Assembly (NCBI RefSeq): GCF_000745475.1
Contig: NZ_KN050692.1
Location: 327,955 to 391,954 of the forward strand
DNA from: Allobosea sp. UNC402CLCol
Lineage (GTDB): Bacteria; Pseudomonadota; Alphaproteobacteria; Rhizobiales; Beijerinckiaceae
Direction: 5' to 3'
DNA: 64,000 nt
Both the position numbers and the translations under genes were made by a program. The notes under the pieces are model-generated. The model did not search any database. It was not told the DNA's origin and was given only the letters and a program-made list of their open reading frames with translations. Shown one piece after another: positions 27,215-36,080 of the stretch. How positions within the stretch are numbered: position 1 is the stretch's first letter; each line of letters starts with the position of its first letter.

Positions 27215-27311
27215 GGAGCGGGACGAGCAACCGCGATGGAACGGCGAGATACGAGGCGAGATACGAGGGACGACCGGGATATTTCCCGTGCCGCCCCTCC
27301 CCCTCATGATC

Positions 27312-28601
27312 TCAGGCGCCACCGCACTTGTTGGTCTTGACGTTGAAGTTGCCGCACTTCTTCTCGACCCAGTCGCCGACCAGATCCTTGGAGCCGTCGA
27401 GCTCCTTCGACCAGGCATCGCCCGGAACGAGGCCGGAGGTCTTCCAGACCACGTCGAACTGGCCGTCATCCTTGATCTCGCCGATGAAGACCGGCTTGGT
27501 GATGTGGTGGTTGGGCAGCATCTTCGAGATGCCGCCGGTCAGGTTCGGCGCCTCGATGCCGGGCAGCGCGTCGATGACCTTGTCGGGGTCGGTCGACTTG
27601 GCCTTCTCGACCGCCTTCACCCACATGTTGAAGCCGATGTAATGCGCCTCCATCGGGTCGTTGGTGACGCGCTTCGGGTTCTTGGTGAAGGCCTGCCACT
27701 GCTTGATGAAGGCCTCGTTCTCCGGCGTCTTGATCGACTCGAAATAGTTCCAGGCGGCGAGATGGCCGACGAGCGGCTTGGTGTCGATGCCGGCAAGTTC
27801 CTCCTCGCCGACCGAGAAGGCGACGACGGGAATGTCGGTCGCCTTGATGCCCTGGTTGCCGAGCTCCTTGTAGAACGGCACGTTGGCATCGCCGTTGATG
27901 GTCGAGACCACGGCCGTCTTCTTGCCGGCCGAGCCGAACTTCTTGATGTCGGAGACGATGGTCTGCCAGTCGGAATGACCGAAGGGCGTGTAGTTGATCA
28001 TGATGTCCTCGGGCTTCACGCCCTTGGATTTGAGATAGGCCTCGAGGATCTTGTTGGTCGTGCGCGGGTAGACATAGTCGGTCCCGGCGAGCACCCAGCG
28101 CTCGACCTTCTCCTCCTTGGCGAGATAGTCGACGGCGGGGATCGCCTGCTGGTTCGGGGCCGCGCCGGTGTAGAAGACGTTGCGCTCGCTCTCCTCGCCC
28201 TCGTACTGGACGGGGTAGAACAGGATGTTGTTGAGCTCCTTGAAGACCGGCAGCACCGATTTGCGCGACACGGAAGTCCAGCAGCCGAAGGTGGCCGCGA
28301 CCTTGTCCTTGGTGATCAGCTCGCGCGCCTTCTCGGCGAAGAGCGGCCAGTTCGAGGCCGGATCGACCACCACAGCCTCGAGCTTCTTGCCGAGGACGCC
28401 GCCCTTCTTGTTCTGCTCCTCGATGAGCATGAGCATGACGTCCTTCAGGGTCGTCTCGGAGATCGCCATCGTGCCCGAGAGCGAGTGCAGGATGCCGATC
28501 TTGATGGTCTCCTGCTGCGCCGCCGCCGGCAGATAGGAGGAACCGAGGAAAGCGGCGCCTGCGAGCGCGGTGCCGAGGAATTCGCGACGATTGCTGTTCA
28601 C
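27312..28601 (-). CDS. urtA: urea ABC transporter substrate-binding protein UrtA
   Basis: This 429-residue periplasmic urea-binding protein delivers urea to UrtBC. The start is GTG 28601 with GGGAGCAGCCC in front. NRREFLGTALAGAAFLGSS is a Tat-type signal with cleavage after AAAQ. Family blocks IKIGILHSLSGTMAISE, ATFGCWTSVSRKSVLPVFKELNNILFYPVQYEGEE and GTDYVYPRTTNKI are clear. It heads urtABCDE with a sigma-54-like promoter upstream. No urease genes are seen in the window. Confidence 0.95.
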   Translation of the reverse strand: MNSNRREFLGTALAGAAFLGSSYLPAAAQQETIKIGILHSLSGTMAISETTLKDVMLMLIEEQNKKGGVLGKKLEAVVVDPASNWPLFAEKARELITKDKVAATFGCWTSVSRKSVLPVFKELNNILFYPVQYEGEESERNVFYTGAAPNQQAIPAVDYLAKEEKVERWVLAGTDYVYPRTTNKILEAYLKSKGVKPEDIMINYTPFGHSDWQTIVSDIKKFGSAGKKTAVVSTINGDANVPFYKELGNQGIKATDIPVVAFSVGEEELAGIDTKPLVGHLAAWNYFESIKTPENEAFIKQWQAFTKNPKRVTNDPMEAHYIGFNMWVKAVEKAKSTDPDKVIDALPGIEAPNLTGGISKMLPNHHITKPVFIGEIKDDGQFDVVWKTSGLVPGDAWSKELDGSKDLVGDWVEKKCGNFNVKTNKCGGA

Positions 28602-28678
28602 GGGCTGCTCCCGAATATTCCTGTTGAGCGGCGCCGCGATCGGCACCGACAGGCCTCCCCGGCCCGAAGGCAGGTATC

Positions 28679-28694
28679 GCAAGCCACATGCCAA
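28679..28694 (-). promoter_or_regulatory. sigma-54 promoter of urtABCDE
   Basis: On the minus strand TTGGCATGTGGCTTGC has GG-N10-GC spacing and matches TGGCAYG-N4-TTGC almost exactly. It lies about 78 bases upstream of the urtA GTG. Nitrogen (NtrC) control of urt genes is established elsewhere. Confidence 0.65.
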
Positions 28695-28818
28695 CCGGCC
28701 TCACCGAACGGGTCGTCGCGCAAATCTCTGCCGCTAGGTCAGCAAACCCCGCATTTCCTGCGAAAGAGGCGGGCCCCGACGCAATGATCAGGTCACATCG
28801 ATCATTTCTGCTCATTTT

Positions 28819-28839
28819 GCAGGCAAATCCACTGCCTGC
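28819..28839. promoter_or_regulatory. dyad GCAGGCA-N7-TGCCTGC, candidate enhancer site for urt
   Basis: A perfect 7-bp inverted repeat lies about 130 bases upstream of the sigma-54 element, the distance expected of an activator site. It is not the standard NtrC sequence. A GCACCGCACCA segment at about 28846-28858 is closer to an NtrC half-site. Confidence 0.35.
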
Positions 28840-28970
28840 TAATTGCGCACCGCACCATCCGCCTGAAATTTAGCCCGCAAACACGCCGCTCACGGCGCAG
28901 CGGACAGCGCTTTTTTTGGCATTTACGTGGAGCCGAGAATCACCCTAGCCTCATCTGGTCGGTAACAACT

Positions 28971-28985
28971 GAAAGGAGGTGATCC
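28971..28985 (+). promoter_or_regulatory. extreme Shine-Dalgarno, complementary to the 16S 3' end
   Basis: GAAAGGAGGTGATCC is complementary over 15 bases to the standard 16S rRNA 3' terminus (GGATCACCTCCTTTC). It precedes a GTG with ideal spacing. Such complete complementarity is far beyond normal ribosome binding sites. Confidence 0.8.
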
Positions 28986-28986
28986 A

Positions 28987-29064
28987 GTGTCTCATTGTCA
29001 TCAGCCGCTGGTGCAAGGCGGGTGGACCTGGACCTCTTCTTGCTGGGGTTCGTGTTCCGCGTGA
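28987..29064 (+). CDS. putative 25-aa leader peptide upstream of rnr
   Basis: A GTG start right after the extreme Shine-Dalgarno opens a 25-codon frame beginning MSHCHQPLVQGG and ending SCWGSCSA, with three Trp (WTWT...CW) and three Cys. It is too short for ORF calling. A dyad (GATCC/GGATC) and an intrinsic terminator follow before rnr, as in a transcription attenuator. I do not recognise the peptide with certainty. It could also be a free-standing small protein gene. Confidence 0.55.
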   Translation: MSHCHQPLVQGGWTWTSSCWGSCSA

Positions 29065-29106
29065 GTTTTCGCACCTTTGATCCGGTTCGCTGGATCGCGG
29101 TTCGAC

Positions 29107-29142
29107 AATGGAAGGGCTGTCCGAAAGGGCGGCCCTTCTTCT
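29107..29142 (+). terminator. terminator/attenuator hairpin before rnr
   Basis: AAGGGCTGTCC pairs with GGGCGGCCCTT (with two G-T pairs) around GAAA, and CTTCTTTT follows. It ends about 90 bases before the rnr start, on the same strand. It may end a short leader transcript. Confidence 0.75.
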
Positions 29143-29233
29143 TTTCGTCTCGCGAATGCTGGCACTTGCTCGCCGGCCGTGGCAGACAGTCGGGTGTGGT
29201 TCATATCCTTCCCATCCTGACGAGCGGCGCCCC

Positions 29234-31561
29234 GTGAACGTGCCTGAACCGAGCCGCGAGGCGATCCTCGATTTCATCGAGGAGGAGCGTTCCGCCGGCC
29301 GCGAGGTCGGGCGGCGTGAGATCGCGCGTGCCTTCGGCCTCGACCAGGGCGGCAAGATCTGGCTCAAGCGCCTGCTGCGGGAGATGGAACAGGAAGGCGA
29401 GATCGGCGGCGACGGCAAGGAGCGCCCGGTGCATCCGCGCGGCGCCCTGCCCCCGGTCCTGCTCTGCGAGGTGAAGTCCCGGGATCGCGACGGCGATCTC
29501 GTGGCGCAGCCGCTCGAATGGAACGAAGCCGATGACGGCGCGCCGCCGCGAATCCTGATCGAGAACCGGCATGAGGGCCGGCGCAAGCCGAAGGATGCAC
29601 GCCCTGCCCCCGGCGTCGGCGATCAGGTCCTGCTCAAGCTGACGCGGCTGCGCGGCGTCGATGGCTTCGCCTATTCCGGCCATGTGCTGAAAGTGATGGG
29701 CAAGGCGAAGGCCGCCGTGCTCGGCATCTTCCGGGCCCTGCCCGACGGTTCCGGCCGGCTCGTCCCGATCGACAAGAAGGCGCAAGGGCGCGAGGCGATC
29801 ATCCCGAAGGGACGCACCGGAGAGGCCGAGGACGGCGATCTCGTCTCGGTTTCGCTCCGCCGCGAGAGCCGCTTCGGCCCGCCGGAGGCGCAGGTGCGCG
29901 AGCGGCTGGGCTCGCTCAAGTCGGAGCGCGCCGTCAGCCTGATCGCGATCCATGCCCACGGCATCCCGCATGAATTCCCGCCGGCGGCCCTCAAGGAAGC
30001 CGCCGAGGCGCCGCTAGCGAGCCTGAAGGGCCGCGAGGATTGGCGCGAGCTGCCGCTCGTCACCATCGACCCGGCCGACGCCAAGGACCATGACGACGCG
30101 GTCCACGCCGCGCCGGACGAGAGCCCCGACAACCCCGGCGGCTTCGTCGTCACCGTGGCCATCGCGGATGTCGCGGCCTATGTGCGGCCCGGCTCGGCGC
30201 TCGACCGCGAGGCTCTGGAACGGGGCAACTCGGTCTATTTCCCCGACCGCGTCGTGCCGATGCTGCCGGAGCGGATCTCGAACGATCTCTGTTCGCTGCG
30301 CGAGCATGAGGACCGGCCGGCGCTGGCCGTCAGGCTCGTCCTGAAGGCGGACGGCTCGAAGAAGAGCCATTCCTTCCATCGCGTATTGATGCGCTCGGCG
30401 GCGAAGCTTTCCTACCAGCAGGCGCAGGCCGCCATCGACGGCACGCCGGACGAGAAGACCGGCCCGATCCGCGAGAGCGTGCTGATGCCGCTCTGGGCGG
30501 CCTATGGCATCGCGGCGCGTGCCCGCGACCAGCGCCAGCCGCTCGAACTCGACCTGCCCGAGCGCAAGCTGGTCCTGAAGCCCGACGGCGCGGTCGAGCG
30601 CGTGATCGTGCCGGAACGGCTGGCGGCGCATCGATTGATCGAGGAGTTCATGATCCTCGCCAATGTCGCGGCCGCCGAGACGCTGGAGAAGGCCGGGAGC
30701 CTGTTGATCTATCGCTGCCATGACGAGCCCTCGCTCGAGAAGATGCGCGCGCTCGGCGAGGTCCTGGCTTCGATCGGCATCAAGCTGCCGAAGGACGGGG
30801 CGCTGAGGCCCGTGCTGTTCAACCGCATCCTCGGGATGATCAAGGGCTCGGAAAACGAGACGCTGATCAACGAGGTGGTGCTGCGGACCCAGGCGCAGGC
30901 CGAATATGTCGCGGAGAATTACGGGCATTTCGGCCTCAATCTACGCCGCTACGCCCATTTCACCTCGCCGATCCGGCGCTATGCCGACCTGATCGTGCAT
31001 CGCGCCCTGATCACGGCGCTGAAGCTGGGCGAGGACGGGCTGCCGAAAAACGTGACGCTCGCCGAATTGCGCGAGGTCGCGACCCGCATCTCCGCGGCGG
31101 AGCGGCGCGCCATGGCGGCCGAGCGCGAGACCACCGACCGGCTGATCGCGCATTTCCTCGCCGACCAGATCGGCGCGAGCTTCGACGGGCGCATCGGCGG
31201 GGTGAACCGCGCCGGGCTCTTCGTGAAGCTCGACGGCACCGGTGCCGACGGCTTCGTCCCGGCCTCCACGTTGGGCGGCGACTACTATCGCTATGACGAG
31301 GCGGCCCATGCGCTGATCGGCGAGCGCACCGGCGAGAGTTGGCGGCTCGGCGACAAGGTCCATGTCAAGCTCGTCGAGGCGGCGCCGGTCGCAGGCGCGC
31401 TGCGCTTCGAGCTGCTCTCGGCCGGCCGCACCGTGGCGACCGGACGCGCTGGCAAGCGAAGTGGCGGCACGCCATATGGAACGAGCCGACCCGCCGCCTC
31501 CTTCGGCCGGACAGGCAAGACCAGGCCGGGCAAGAGCGGGGCGGGCAAGAGGCGCCGATGA
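29234..31561 (+). CDS. rnr: ribonuclease R
   Basis: This 775-residue 3'-5' exoribonuclease degrades structured RNA and takes part in rRNA quality control. After a winged-helix N terminus (SREAILDFIEEERSAGREVGRREIARAF) come cold-shock domains. The RNB domain has TIDPADAKDHDDAVHA with the metal-binding Asp residues, and LRRYAHFTSPIRRYADLIVHR. A C-terminal S1 domain (GASFDGRIGGVNRAGLFVKL) and a basic tail follow. GTG 29234 is chosen from the family N terminus; an in-frame ATG at 29156 is an alternative. It overlaps the DUF983 gene by ATGA. Confidence 0.95.
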   Translation: MNVPEPSREAILDFIEEERSAGREVGRREIARAFGLDQGGKIWLKRLLREMEQEGEIGGDGKERPVHPRGALPPVLLCEVKSRDRDGDLVAQPLEWNEADDGAPPRILIENRHEGRRKPKDARPAPGVGDQVLLKLTRLRGVDGFAYSGHVLKVMGKAKAAVLGIFRALPDGSGRLVPIDKKAQGREAIIPKGRTGEAEDGDLVSVSLRRESRFGPPEAQVRERLGSLKSERAVSLIAIHAHGIPHEFPPAALKEAAEAPLASLKGREDWRELPLVTIDPADAKDHDDAVHAAPDESPDNPGGFVVTVAIADVAAYVRPGSALDREALERGNSVYFPDRVVPMLPERISNDLCSLREHEDRPALAVRLVLKADGSKKSHSFHRVLMRSAAKLSYQQAQAAIDGTPDEKTGPIRESVLMPLWAAYGIAARARDQRQPLELDLPERKLVLKPDGAVERVIVPERLAAHRLIEEFMILANVAAAETLEKAGSLLIYRCHDEPSLEKMRALGEVLASIGIKLPKDGALRPVLFNRILGMIKGSENETLINEVVLRTQAQAEYVAENYGHFGLNLRRYAHFTSPIRRYADLIVHRALITALKLGEDGLPKNVTLAELREVATRISAAERRAMAAERETTDRLIAHFLADQIGASFDGRIGGVNRAGLFVKLDGTGADGFVPASTLGGDYYRYDEAAHALIGERTGESWRLGDKVHVKLVEAAPVAGALRFELLSAGRTVATGRAGKRSGGTPYGTSRPAASFGRTGKTRPGKSGAGKRRR

Positions 31562-32004
31562 GCGTTCAGTTTCACGGTCCTGCCGGGGACGCCGGCCTGC
31601 GCGACTGGCGCGGGGCGATCACGCGCGGCGTCAAGGGCCGCTGCCCGCATTGCGGCGAGGGCCGGCTGTTCCGCGCCTTCCTGAAGCCCGTCGACCGCTG
31701 CGAGGCTTGCGGCGAGGACCTTTACCACCAGCGCGCCGACGACCTGCCGCCCTATATCGTCATCACCATCGTCGGCCATGTCGTGGTCGGCGGGTTGCTG
31801 CTCGCCGAGAAATACGGCGACTGGCCGATGTGGTGGCACATGGCGCTGTGGCCCACTCTGACGATCATCCTCTGCCTGGCCCTGATGCAGCCGGTGAAGG
31901 GAGGCGTCATCGGCCTGCAATGGGCCTTGCGGATGCATGGCTTCGGCGGCGAAGCCGATCAGCCCGAGCGCCAGCCCCTGCCTTCCCGCGGACGCAATCC
32001 ATGA
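31558..32004 (+). CDS. DUF983 family membrane protein
   Basis: The 148-residue protein has an N-terminal zinc-ribbon-like pair (RCPHCGEGRLF and CEACGEDL) and two transmembrane helices (PPYIVITIVGHVVVGGLLL and LWPTLTIILCLALMQPV). These define DUF983, of unknown function. It overlaps rnr upstream and the Nudix gene downstream by ATGA, so the three are one operon, as commonly found in Rhizobiales. Confidence 0.88.
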   Translation: MSVQFHGPAGDAGLRDWRGAITRGVKGRCPHCGEGRLFRAFLKPVDRCEACGEDLYHQRADDLPPYIVITIVGHVVVGGLLLAEKYGDWPMWWHMALWPTLTIILCLALMQPVKGGVIGLQWALRMHGFGGEADQPERQPLPSRGRNP

Positions 32005-32735
32005 CCGACCATACCGTCACCCTGACCCAGGCCGAACGCGCGCGCGTCACCGTCAACCTGCGCCCCAAGGACGCCGCGACGATGCTGATCATCGATCGCA
32101 ACGACGCCCGGCCCAAGGTGCTGATGGGCAAGCGCCATGAGAGCCACAAATTCATGCCGGGCAAATATGTCTTCCCCGGCGGCCGCCTAGACGACGGCGA
32201 CCGGCGCATGGTGGCGACCGGCGCATTGTCGCAGATCTGCGAGGACCGGCTGCTCAAGCGCGCTGTGCGGCCGAGCGCGAGCAAGGCGCGCGCGCTGGCG
32301 CTGGCGGCGGTCCGGGAGACGTTCGAGGAAACCGGCCTGCTCTTCGGCTCGGACGAATTCGGCGTGCCCGAATTGGCGCCCGAGGGGAGCTGGAGCGAGT
32401 TCGCCGGCCATGGCGTGTTCCCGGATCTCTCCGCCATCACCTTCGTCGCCCGCGCGATCACACCGCCGCGCCGGCCGAAGCGCTTCGACACGCGATTCTT
32501 TACCATCGACGCTTCGGCCCTGGCCAAGAAGATCGACGGGGTGACGGGACCCGATTCGGAATTGACCGACCTGGTCTGGGTCGATTTCGACGAGGCCAAG
32601 GCGCTCGACCTGCCGAGCATCACCAAGGTCATCATCCAGGAGGTCGAAGCGCGGATCGCAGGCGGATTCGCGCCCTATCTGCCGGTGCCGTTCTATTGGG
32701 AGAAGCGCGGCAGCTTCGTGCGCGAGGAGCTTTGA
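32001..32735 (+). CDS. Nudix hydrolase
   Basis: The 244-residue protein contains the Nudix box as AAVRETFEETGLLFG, preceded by KFMPGKYVFPGGRLDDGD. The family hydrolyses nucleoside diphosphates linked to other moieties; the exact substrate cannot be read from sequence. The start ATG 32001 overlaps the DUF983 stop. It is third in the rnr operon and rpmG follows. Confidence 0.9.
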   Translation: MTDHTVTLTQAERARVTVNLRPKDAATMLIIDRNDARPKVLMGKRHESHKFMPGKYVFPGGRLDDGDRRMVATGALSQICEDRLLKRAVRPSASKARALALAAVRETFEETGLLFGSDEFGVPELAPEGSWSEFAGHGVFPDLSAITFVARAITPPRRPKRFDTRFFTIDASALAKKIDGVTGPDSELTDLVWVDFDEAKALDLPSITKVIIQEVEARIAGGFAPYLPVPFYWEKRGSFVREEL

Positions 32736-32903
32736 AGCGCGACGAGGCCGCATTCCCGGATGAAGCGCACATCCGGCCACGCTATTCTTCCTTGACTTCG
32801 CCGGCCCTTTGCGGCATCTCCCGCGCTGACGGTTTGCCGGGTCTGCCCGGCCATTTTCTTTTCTGAGGGCCATCCGCGGCCCGCATGGTTCGAGGATAAG
32901 CCC

Positions 32904-33071
32904 ATGGCCAAGGCCGTGACGATCAAGATCAAGCTGCTTTCGACCGCCGACACCGGTTTCTTCTACGTGACGAAGAAGAACTCGCGCACGATGACCGAGA
33001 AGATGTCGAAGAAGAAGTACGACCCGGTCGCGCGCAAGCACGTCGAGTTCAAGGAAACCAAGATCAAGTAA
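32904..33071 (+). CDS. rpmG: 50S ribosomal protein L33
   Basis: This 55-residue protein starts MAKAVTIKIKLLSTADTGFFYVT and ends RKHVEFKETKIK, the Cys-free form of L33. GAGGATAAG precedes the ATG. It is followed by a strong terminator. It was found by reading the region directly, as it is short. Confidence 0.97.
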   Translation: MAKAVTIKIKLLSTADTGFFYVTKKNSRTMTEKMSKKKYDPVARKHVEFKETKIK

Positions 33072-33103
33072 GGCACCCGCCTTCGGATCTGGATGCTTTT
33101 TGC

Positions 33104-33128
33104 AAAGCCGCCCGCCAGGGCGGCTTTT
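33104..33128 (+). terminator. Rho-independent terminator of rpmG
   Basis: GCCGCCC (33107-33113) pairs with GGGCGGC (33118-33124) around GCCA, flanked by AAA and TTTTGCTTTT. Confidence 0.9.
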
Positions 33129-33244
33129 GCTTTTCGGGTGGCCCGAGCTTCGCAAAACAATCCGCCAGGCCGCGGCGACCGCTCCGGACCCGCGTGAAGC
33201 CGGCACCGGCGACCGCATCCTCCGCCAGGGGATGGAGTGCCCGG

Positions 33245-33463
33245 CTATTCTTCCTGGGACGTGGGATAGCCACCACGGTCGAACTGTCGCTCGCTCCGCT
33301 TCTGGCGATCCCGATCGGCCGTCATGACGCAGTTCGCGAAGGCGTCCGTCCCGCGCTGGAAGCCGTAGGCATCGCAGCGAGAGCGATCCTCGACGATGGG
33401 CTCGGGCGTGCTCGCGCAAGCACCCAGAGCGAGGACGAGAGTTGATGCAGCAAGGAGCCTCAT
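33245..33463 (-). CDS. small lipoprotein
   Basis: From ATG 33463 the protein begins MRLLAASTLVLALGACASTPEP, a lipoprotein signal with lipobox LGAC. The mature part of about 55 residues carries two Cys, CDAYGFQRGTDAFANCVM, a motif seen in small Rhizobiales lipoproteins, then a charged tail. Other starts at 33475 and 33487 are possible. It is probably attached to a membrane facing the periplasm. The function is unknown. Confidence 0.65.
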   Translation of the reverse strand: MRLLAASTLVLALGACASTPEPIVEDRSRCDAYGFQRGTDAFANCVMTADRDRQKRSERQFDRGGYPTSQEE

Positions 33464-33710
33464 GGCCACCAGCATCGTCGAGCGCATGGCGAATTTAGGG
33501 CCATCGTTCGATGCCGATGCGTCGGCGGCTCCGCCGCCACGCTTGCCGCTTGGTGTCAGCCTGCAGCGCGCCGGCGCCGCGCAAGACGCGGCCCCTCGCA
33601 ACGCTTTCGCAGGCAAGCCTGTTAATCGGCTGCTCGACACGCTATTTGCTGGAGCAGCGCTGTTTCGGCTTGGCATGCGCCGCTAGAGTTTCCCCGGCAC
33701 CGATCACGGA

Positions 33711-33923
33711 GTGCTTTCTTTGGCGAATCAAGAGGATGGGAAGGCGCATCACAGAACGAGCGGTCTCGCGCGACACTTGTTGAAGCTGCTCGTCGAGATC
33801 GACTCGTCGCGCTTTCTCAGCAAGAGAATCGCAGCGGCGCTTGGATTGATCGGCCTGCTTGGAAGCTTCGCTGCCGCCGGCTATTGGCTGCCTGCGCTCT
33901 TCCAGCACTATTTTCCGGGATAG
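33711..33923 (+). CDS. small hypothetical membrane protein
   Basis: A GTG-started 70-residue frame encodes a hydrophilic N terminus and one hydrophobic segment, IAAALGLIGLLGSFAAAGYWLPALF. The surrounding region has lower GC than its neighbours. No family is recognised and no strong ribosome site is seen, so the call is tentative. Confidence 0.35.
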   Translation: MLSLANQEDGKAHHRTSGLARHLLKLLVEIDSSRFLSKRIAAALGLIGLLGSFAAAGYWLPALFQHYFPG

Positions 33924-34319
33924 GCTATCTGCTCCCGTCGCGCTGAAAGCGGCGAAGCATGGGCTTGCGGCTTTATCTGTTGCCACCGCTACCGGAGATG
34001 AGGTGGCCGGTCGGCGACGGTTCTGAGGAGGCCAGAATTCCGCTGCCGACCGGCCGAGCCCTTCGGTTTCCCAGGAGATGCGGCGGACCTGAGTCTCCGA
34101 GGGGCATTACCGAGCAGCGATGCCGCTGCGTTGCGGAAACACTTACAATCTGACTGAAACGAATCAATCGAATACGACCGATTCGCCATTGTTCATCGAT
34201 TTTTAACCTTACCTGCTAAGCTTAAGCTTGAGGCTGCGCGCACTGACTCAAGGTCACGTTTCACGAATCGGCGCAGCGGCTTAGCGGAAAGACTTCATCC
34301 GCTGGATGCGGAAACGCCC
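33924..34319. other. 396-base gap without a supported gene
   Basis: It holds a perfect 11-bp inverted repeat, GGCCGGTCGGC (34005-34015) and GCCGACCGGCC (34045-34055), and a 12-base palindrome AAGCTTAAGCTT near 34218. It is locally AT-rich from 34130 to 34230. It could contain a small RNA or the end signals of pleD. I cannot call a gene. Confidence 0.4.
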
Positions 34320-35696
34320 TCAAGCGGCGTTGGCGGCAATCACGCGGTTGCGGCCGCTGGCCTTGGCCCGATAGAGCGCGTCGTCCGCGCGCTTCACGAT
34401 ATCGGCGGAGGAGGCGTCGCCGGCCTTGCGGCTCGCCACGCCGATCGAGACCGTGACCGGGATCTCGCGACTGTTGTTGTAAATGGCGAAGGGCGTGTTC
34501 TCGACGCGCTCGCGAATGCGCTCCGCCACGGCATAGGCCGCCTTGGGGCCGGTTTCCGGCAGAACCACCACCACCTCCTCGCCGCCCATGCGCGCGACGA
34601 GATCGATGCCGCGCGTGCAGGCGCGCACCCGGTCGGCGAATTCCTTCAGCACCTCGTCGCCGGCATCGTGCCCCCAGCTGTCGTTGACCACCTTGAAGTG
34701 GTCGACATCGAGCACCATCACCGACAGGGCGCGGGCCCTCAGCGCGGATTCGTCGAACATCGCGGCGAGGCGCGTGTCCATGAAGCGGCGATTATGCAGC
34801 CCGGTGAGCTGGTCCAGCACCGCCATTTCCATGGAGGATTGCAGGCTGTCGCGCAGCCGGTCGGTGAAACGCTTGCGGCGCACCTGCGTGCGCACGCGGG
34901 CGAGCAGCTCGTTGCGGTCGATCGGGCGGATCAGGAAATCATGCGCGCCGATGTCGAGCCCGCGCAGGATGCGGCCCCGATCCTCAGCCTCCCCCATCAG
35001 CAGCACCGAGATGTCACGGGTGCGGTCGAGTGAGCGGAGCTGGCTGCACAGGCGCAAGCCGTCCTGCCCCTGCAGGTCGAGGCTGATCAGGACCGCGTCG
35101 ACATCTTCTTCCGCCGCCCGCACAGCCGCCCGCTGGGAATCGGGCTCGACCTCGACGAGATGGAAGGCCGAAAGCGCGCTCTGCAGGCGCTCGGCGACCG
35201 AGACGCGGTCCTCGACCAGCAGCACCCGCCCGTTGAGGCCGGTTTCGGCGGCGGCCGCCACCAGAGGATCGGCGATGCCGAGGCGGCGCGAGGCGGCGGC
35301 GCGGTTGCGCAGCTCGTCCGTCATGGATTTCAGCCGCGAAAGGCTGCGCACCCGCGCGAAGAGCGCGACATCGTCGAGCGGCTTGGTGAGGAAATCATCG
35401 GCCCCGGCATCGAGACCCTGCAGGCGGTCGCGCGGCTGGTCGAGCGCCGTGACGATCACCACCGGGATATGCGCCGTCACCGGCGTGCTCTTCAGGCGGC
35501 GGCAGACCTCGAAGCCGTTCATGCCCGGCATCATCACGTCGAGCAGCACGATGTCGGGCTCGCCCCGCTCGCAGATCGCCAGCGCGTCAGGGCCGCTCGT
35601 CGCCGTGAGCACGTCGAAATACTCAGCCGAAAGCTTCGCTTCCAGCAGCTTCAGATTGGCGGGAACGTCATCGACGATGAGGACGCGAGCGGACAT
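34320..35696 (-). CDS. pleD: PleD response regulator, diguanylate cyclase
   Basis: The 458-residue protein makes c-di-GMP and drives polar development in alphaproteobacteria. REC1 (residues 1-120) has acidic Asp9/Asp10 and phosphoacceptor Asp53 in LLDVMMPGMNG. REC2 (about 155-270) reads VLISLDLQG where the acceptor Asp is replaced by Ser, as expected for the PleD adaptor domain. The GGDEF domain has GGEEV and an upstream RGID product-inhibition site. It lies 15 bases after divK in the same operon. Confidence 0.95.
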   Translation of the reverse strand: MSARVLIVDDVPANLKLLEAKLSAEYFDVLTATSGPDALAICERGEPDIVLLDVMMPGMNGFEVCRRLKSTPVTAHIPVVIVTALDQPRDRLQGLDAGADDFLTKPLDDVALFARVRSLSRLKSMTDELRNRAAASRRLGIADPLVAAAAETGLNGRVLLVEDRVSVAERLQSALSAFHLVEVEPDSQRAAVRAAEEDVDAVLISLDLQGQDGLRLCSQLRSLDRTRDISVLLMGEAEDRGRILRGLDIGAHDFLIRPIDRNELLARVRTQVRRKRFTDRLRDSLQSSMEMAVLDQLTGLHNRRFMDTRLAAMFDESALRARALSVMVLDVDHFKVVNDSWGHDAGDEVLKEFADRVRACTRGIDLVARMGGEEVVVVLPETGPKAAYAVAERIRERVENTPFAIYNNSREIPVTVSIGVASRKAGDASSADIVKRADDALYRAKASGRNRVIAANAA

Positions 35697-35711
35697 GGAA
35701 GGGCTTTCGAC

Positions 35712-36080
35712 TCAGGCTGCGCCGGCATAGGCGCGGACGGTCTCCAGGAATTTCGCTACCGAGATGGGCTTCGACAGATAGGCCTCGCAGCCGCCTTCGC
35801 GGATGCGCTCCTCGTCGCCCTTCATCGCAAAGGCGGTGACGGCGATGACGGGGATGGCCTTGAGGTCGTCGTCCTCCTTGATCCATTTCGTGACCTCGAG
35901 CCCCGAAACCTCCGGGAGCTGGATGTCCATCAGGATCAGGTCCGGCCGATGGGTACGGGCCAGCTCGATGGCCTCGATCCCGTCCGAGGTCTTGAGCGTG
36001 GCATAGCCATGCGCCTCGAGCAGGTCGTTGAAGAGCTTCATGTTGAGCTCGTTGTCCTCGACGATCAGAACCGTCTTCAT
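35712..36080 (-). CDS. divK: single-domain response regulator DivK
   Basis: This 122-residue receiver protein of the cell-cycle network is regulated by DivJ/PleC-type kinases and acts on DivL-CckA-CtrA. MKTVLIVEDNELNMKLF opens the receiver, Asp52 in LILMDIQLPEVSG is the phosphoacceptor, and Lys in LSKPISV is near the end. It precedes pleD as in Caulobacter. ATG 36080 is chosen by homology to the family N terminus; the longer frame upstream is antisense to DUF3572. Confidence 0.95.
   Translation of the reverse strand: MKTVLIVEDNELNMKLFNDLLEAHGYATLKTSDGIEAIELARTHRPDLILMDIQLPEVSGLEVTKWIKEDDDLKAIPVIAVTAFAMKGDEERIREGGCEAYLSKPISVAKFLETVRAYAGAA

Noticed and set aside
28971..28986. Fragment of an inverted 16S rRNA gene
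   Set aside because: Only the last 15 bases match; the sequence before and after has no rRNA similarity, and the element is in ribosome-site position before a GTG.
29108..29233. N-terminal extension of RNase R starting at ATG 29108
   Set aside because: This ATG lies in the terminator stem and the added residues are not like RNase R; GTG 29234 matches the family start.
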